From Iris pallida (taxonomy: Eukaryota > Streptophyta > Magnoliopsida > Asparagales > Iridaceae): 64,000 bases of DNA. The stretch spans positions 2,354,429-2,418,428 of the forward strand of contig JANAVB010044017.1 in assembly GCA_029216955.1 (NCBI GenBank), in the 5' to 3' direction. Below the pieces are notes generated by a model. That model had not been told where the DNA came from. It worked only from the letters and a program-made list of their open reading frames with translations, and searched no databases. The translations under genes and the position numbers were made by a program. The first letter of the stretch is position 1. Each line of letters opens with the position of its first letter. Of the stretch, positions 59,646 to 64,000 are shown piece by piece.

Positions 59646-61725
59646 TATTTCTAATACGATATTGTACTTGGCTCATATAATTTGAAATAAAATTTTCTTG
59701 TTAAGTTCAAGGAAGGGTGGAAACAGAAATTCGATCTAGGGTGGGCTGACTCATAAAAAATATCTATAAAGAAAAAGAATTTATTTTATAAAGTAAAAAA
59801 TGTTTTTTTTTTTTTGGGTGGGCTGGAGCCTACCTTAGTCCACAATGTGGTTCCACCCTTGAGTCTAGGATGATTTTCATATACTATACTAAGCTTTCAA
59901 CTTTCTATACGATGTCGGACTAAACTTTCTATACAGCTTCTTTTATATCTTAACTAAACATGAGAACTTAATCGGATGTGAGGTACAACTCAATATCTCT
60001 CATACGTATTATGATTATTGTAGCAATCATCTAAAAGAATCTTATTAAAACTTAGTTTGTTTAGAACAATTAAGTTATTGAATATGTACTAAGTTGAGCA
60101 TACTTCGTAACTGAATTGATCAAATTGGTAAACAATTCCTAAAAAAATGGTCTCTACTTGATAAAAAATAACATAACCTAACAAAAAATTAAATTTAAAA
60201 CAACAATTACAATAGTTATCAAAGAGATTACGCAAGTAAAGTAAACCTATAGTGGAGGAAAAAGGTTCGAAGATCAAATCTTCACTGTATCTATCATTGA
60301 GTGGACACACTTCAGATTTCTAAAAATAAATAATTAACTAATTTTAGTTGTCCCAATATCATTATCTTACATATATTTTGAGACTCCTATCTAACAATTT
60401 CTTTTTTAACTTCTTCGCTTTTTTTTTTTTCTATTAGAATTTAAACTTCAGAATCATTATATCTGTCATCGTTAAAGAACACTCATGTTAATTTCTAATA
60501 CTTCTATTTTACTCTTATCTCATACAATTGCGCGTACAAAAGTCCGAGTTATCGAAAATGGTTGAACAAAAAAGAGTAAAAAAAATAAATTCATCTGGAC
60601 CCAACCATAAATTAATATGTTAAAAAAAGTTCTTATTTACTGTTATTCAACATAATAATTAGTTTTTGTTGAGACACAGAAAGAGAGGGTGATAGAGATC
60701 TTTGTTGGGAACGTGTGTACTTTGGGTCAGTGTCAGTGTGTGGAGCTGTCGCTTTCTCAACTTTGACTGTTACTGCCACAGGTCCACGTGTCCCCTCGCT
60801 GAAGAGCACGCGCGCATGCACAAAAATTGCCGGGATGGGCCCAACCAAGTGGCCTACGCCAGCAATGTCGCAAGCATGACGTCAGCGCCGCCTCAGATAT
60901 TACAAAATGTGAATCTTATAATACTTTGGTGGTGGTGGAGGAAATCCCGGACACTTGCTATTTTTTTTTTTTAATTTATTTGGATAGTTAGCTTTTGGAC
61001 CAAAAAAAAAAAAGAGTCGTCTAACACAACTTAGTGGCCATGCTTCCCCAAAAAAAATTTGATTAAATTTTGAACTTTTCAAGACAATAGCCTTTATTTT
61101 ATTTTATTTTCCGGATATAAAATGTAGAGTGCCAAGGCCGATTTGTTTGCACTCAAGTATTGAAATACAAATCATACAAGTCTTATAATAAGGGTTATTT
61201 ATTCTAACTATTTCTAAGTTTAGAATTTATAATATAAATACTTCTAATTTTAAACTAATTATACTGACAACCCCCATGTTTATATTTATTATACGGTGTA
61301 CTCATACTTTAAGATAAAAATAAAAAAGTTATAACACTAACTACCCTTTTTTTATTTTTTATTTCTAAAAGAAGGGGTGGTCAGTGTAACTAGTTTAAAA
61401 GTAGGGGTACCTTGTGTTATAAACTAAAAACTGAGGAATAGTTACTGTAAATAACCCTATAATAAATCTTAGGGCAATTCTTTGATGTATATTAAAAAAA
61501 TCTCTTTAAAAAAACTAAACATATAATAAGACAATGGGAGAAATTTTAGTCGGCCTGAACATAAAGCAAGAGATCTGGTCTCGAAGAGGAAATTGAAGGA
61601 ACGGACAGCTATGCCTGACATTGTTACACAAACAACCAAAAAAGAAAGACATATTGTCAAAGTTGTTAAATTTTTGTGATTTTTATCATTTTTTATCATT
61701 TTAATCATTATTCTCTCCTATATAT
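59646..61725. other. Unassigned sequence, copy 2
   Basis: Duplicate of 29112-31194, with the same GC-richer patch (about 60710-60900) and poly-T runs. No gene recognised. Confidence 0.5.
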
Positions 61726-62309
61726 TGTTGCAGAATGTCAAGATTTGATTTGATTTAGTTATATTATTTAGGAGTGATTTTAGGGATCATTGTTTTCTTT
61801 TATACTCTCTGTAATCCCTATATACTGAGGCCTCCAGTTGGAAAAAATACACAAAAAATTATCAACTAAAATTGTATCAGCCTAACCGATCCTCTCTTTC
61901 TCTCTACCAGATCTCCCTCCCTTGTTACCCTCCCTCTTTCTTCCTCTTGGCAACTATCCTCTCTCCTATTCCTTCCGAAGAACTCTTTCACCCTAACTCT
62001 GATCCTTCTTATACCAACCCTAACCTTAAATATCCCTCAAACCCTAAATCTCAGCATGTCTATCATTATCAAATCACTCTCTTCCACCTGTTCTGCTCTA
62101 CAGACCTCATATCGTCCCAAAGAGCAAAAGAATAGTGGACTATTTTCAACAATAATCGCCACCATAATGCTAGTCTTCTTAGACCTTGGCCTCATCATCA
62201 TCTATGATCCATGTCAACTCTATTTTGGGTTTAGCCATTCCTCTCATAACTGCTTCAATTTTAGTGCTCCTCAGCATTACTTAGTATACCGACCTTCCTA
62301 CTCTGCCTT
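61726..62309 (+). pseudogene. copia 5' fragment, copy 2
   Basis: Duplicate of 31195-31778: short LTR-like segment from TGTTGCAG, diverged primer-binding site TTGTATCAGCC, and the CCHC-like CQLYFGFSHSSHNC near 62215-62255. It ends at 62309, where the gypsy LTR begins. Confidence 0.55.
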
Positions 62310-64000
62310 TGTCACGACCCGTACCCAGTGTAAGGGCACGAGAAGTAGGTACGTCCAGCCTACGCCACGGTGTCGGTGGTAGAACGCTGTCATATGTTAC
62401 ATACATCTAACAGTTAAAGGTACTTACACAGTTTATACTCTCCGAATGGAGGAACAATATAGAATGCACAATCTCAATCACAACTAAGGTAGAAGTACTA
62501 TAAGGTAGATAGATAAGATCTGAATCCATAATAAAATACAAAATAAGAGAGAGAATCTAAGTGTCTAAGATAACAACTCCACAATATCCAATTATCACAA
62601 AATCTCAGATATATACAATGAGTATCCAAAATGAGATAACAACTGAAAATAAGATAAAGCCTAATCTATGGGGGTATCAGCATCTACTGCTAATGGATCC
62701 TGGTGGAGGTCCAAGTCGCAAGTGTCGTCTAAGGCTGCTCCATAGTATGTAGGACAGAACTCCTCAATGTCATCTATAATATTTCAATAGGTCCAATCAG
62801 GACAGGAACGAGAACAATACATCTCACGCAGTTCATAATATGACATGGTATGTAAATATGCTATAGAGTAAGATACATAAAATGTTGAAGAATATATGTG
62901 AAGTAAAAGAGATGACTGTAAAGAAATATCTACTATAAGTAAAGAACTAACAGTGGCTAGTGATGTAGAGTACAAGATAGACATGTGAACGGCTTGAATT
63001 TGAGTATTCTAAGAGTTTGCACATGATTACACTACTTTGAAATTGTTTACACGACCATTTATACTCTTCCGTACCCCAATCAATACACAAAGATCCAGAC
63101 AAGTTATGTTATTGTACAAGATATCACATGAAGGCCCATAAATGGGTGCACATGAATGTATACATGGGGGCTCTGTGAACATGAGAGTACATGAATCACA
63201 AGAGTGCGCATGAATGGTGAAAGCACCAGAGTATATGATGAAAGTGAAACACACATGATATACCGTAACCCGATGCTCCAGAGGGAGATAACATCTCATG
63301 AAGGAATCCATATAGTACCAATCCGTGTTAACAACATGACAACATCAAGTAAAGTAATCTAGAGCATAAATGTAAATCCTATCAAGTATAAAACGATCAG
63401 AGAATGAACTCGCCTGATACCCTGATCAACTGATATATATAGATGTCCAAACTGGAGTCACAGAGTCCTATTTAGAGCAATACAGGTTATAAAGAGTTCA
63501 AATTATATAATAATTGAAGTGTACAATGCAATCTACATGATTCTAGGTCAATCTAGGTCAAAGTCAACTCTTGGTCAACTCTGGACTATCGGGTCAAAGG
63601 CTAATCTAGGGTATTGGTATCAACCACATCTACTACCTATAAATCCTACTCAAGACTAACCTATAAGTCATGTAGATATATGTTATATGTATATAGTGTA
63701 TCATAACACCTATCTATATATCTACACATTTATAGATTAGGCACAATATCCAAGATGCCACTTACACTAAGGTATCTCACATAAACTTAGTACATACATA
63801 CATATAGGCATAGCTTTCATGTATGTCCTATGGGGTACAGAGGATACCACCACCTTAACTCTTACCAATCCTAAGTATAACAATATCTATAACATACATA
63901 TATAACTATAGATGTAAGGTATTACATTAAGCCAATCAACATGTGTATAACTACAAGCCTGCTATTGACCTTATATGTATACATATCTACCACAGGGCAG
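62310..64000 (-). repeat. gypsy LTR, copy 2 (to window end)
   Basis: Starts TGTCACGACCCGTACCC and follows 31779-33466. It is the first part of a third copy of this LTR in the window; the rest lies outside. Confidence 0.88.

Larger units (their letters stand above)
59595..64000. repeat. 4.4-kb duplicated block, copy 2
   Basis: Starts TAAAATTTAATTATAATTAA and follows 29062-33466 to the window end with only a handful of one- or two-base indels (for example one A fewer near 59755 and an extra TA near 63434 and 63693). Open frames in the block recur at the same relative positions. It extends beyond the window. Confidence 0.97.

Overview
This window looks like a transposon-dense, AT-rich intergenic stretch of a flowering-plant nuclear genome. 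The grounds are nested Ty1-copia and Ty3-gypsy LTR retrotransposons of plant type, a plant mobile domain (PMD) gene, a CACTA transposon, several MITEs and long (TA)n microsatellites. The species cannot be fixed from the sequence. I found no convincing single-copy host gene, no tRNA or rRNA gene and no CRISPR array. Almost everything that can be recognised is transposon-derived.

Layout. 1-7457: a Ty1-copia element on the minus strand, cut by the window start, with three in-frame stops in gag-pol. 7458-15682: mostly unassigned sequence holding a hAT-type MITE with another MITE inside it (7635-8609), a LINE remnant (9110-9419), a three-unit TA-linked repeat cluster (9456-10528), a GC-rich patch (11280-11560) and a MITE with a 7-bp target duplication (14714-15177). 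15683-19265: a plus-strand copia element bounded by a 5-bp target duplication but with most of its interior lost. 19266-22204: unassigned sequence, a nested inverted-repeat element (about 20690-21278) and a second copy of the 7-bp-TSD MITE family (21441-21865). 22205-28937: a second minus-strand copia element with near-identical LTRs and an uninterrupted 1305-residue gag-pol, the only apparently intact gene here.

29062-33466 is repeated almost base for base at 59595-64000. Each copy starts at a (TA)n tract, and the second follows a 13-N gap, so an assembly duplication is a serious possibility. The block carries a copia 5' fragment (LTR-like end plus gag zinc knuckle) cut by a minus-strand Ty3-gypsy element with 4.7-kb LTRs (31779-39561), whose interior keeps gag but no visible pol.

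A large Tat-lineage gypsy element (39562 to about 59474, minus strand) interrupts that second LTR. Read on the minus strand it has gag, protease, reverse transcriptase, RNase H and integrase, all decayed. Beyond integrase, on the opposite (plus) strand, it carries a PMD gene with its own TATA box and at least two plausible introns (41072-47921). The PMD gene is split by an LTR fragment of the 31779 gypsy family (about 43237-45424). A 4.2-kb CACTA element (52423-56615, TSD ATA) sits between the Tat protease and reverse transcriptase regions. It contains two 237-239 bp foldbacks built from about eighteen 22-bp palindromes. The two most interesting structures are this foldback array and the antisense PMD gene.
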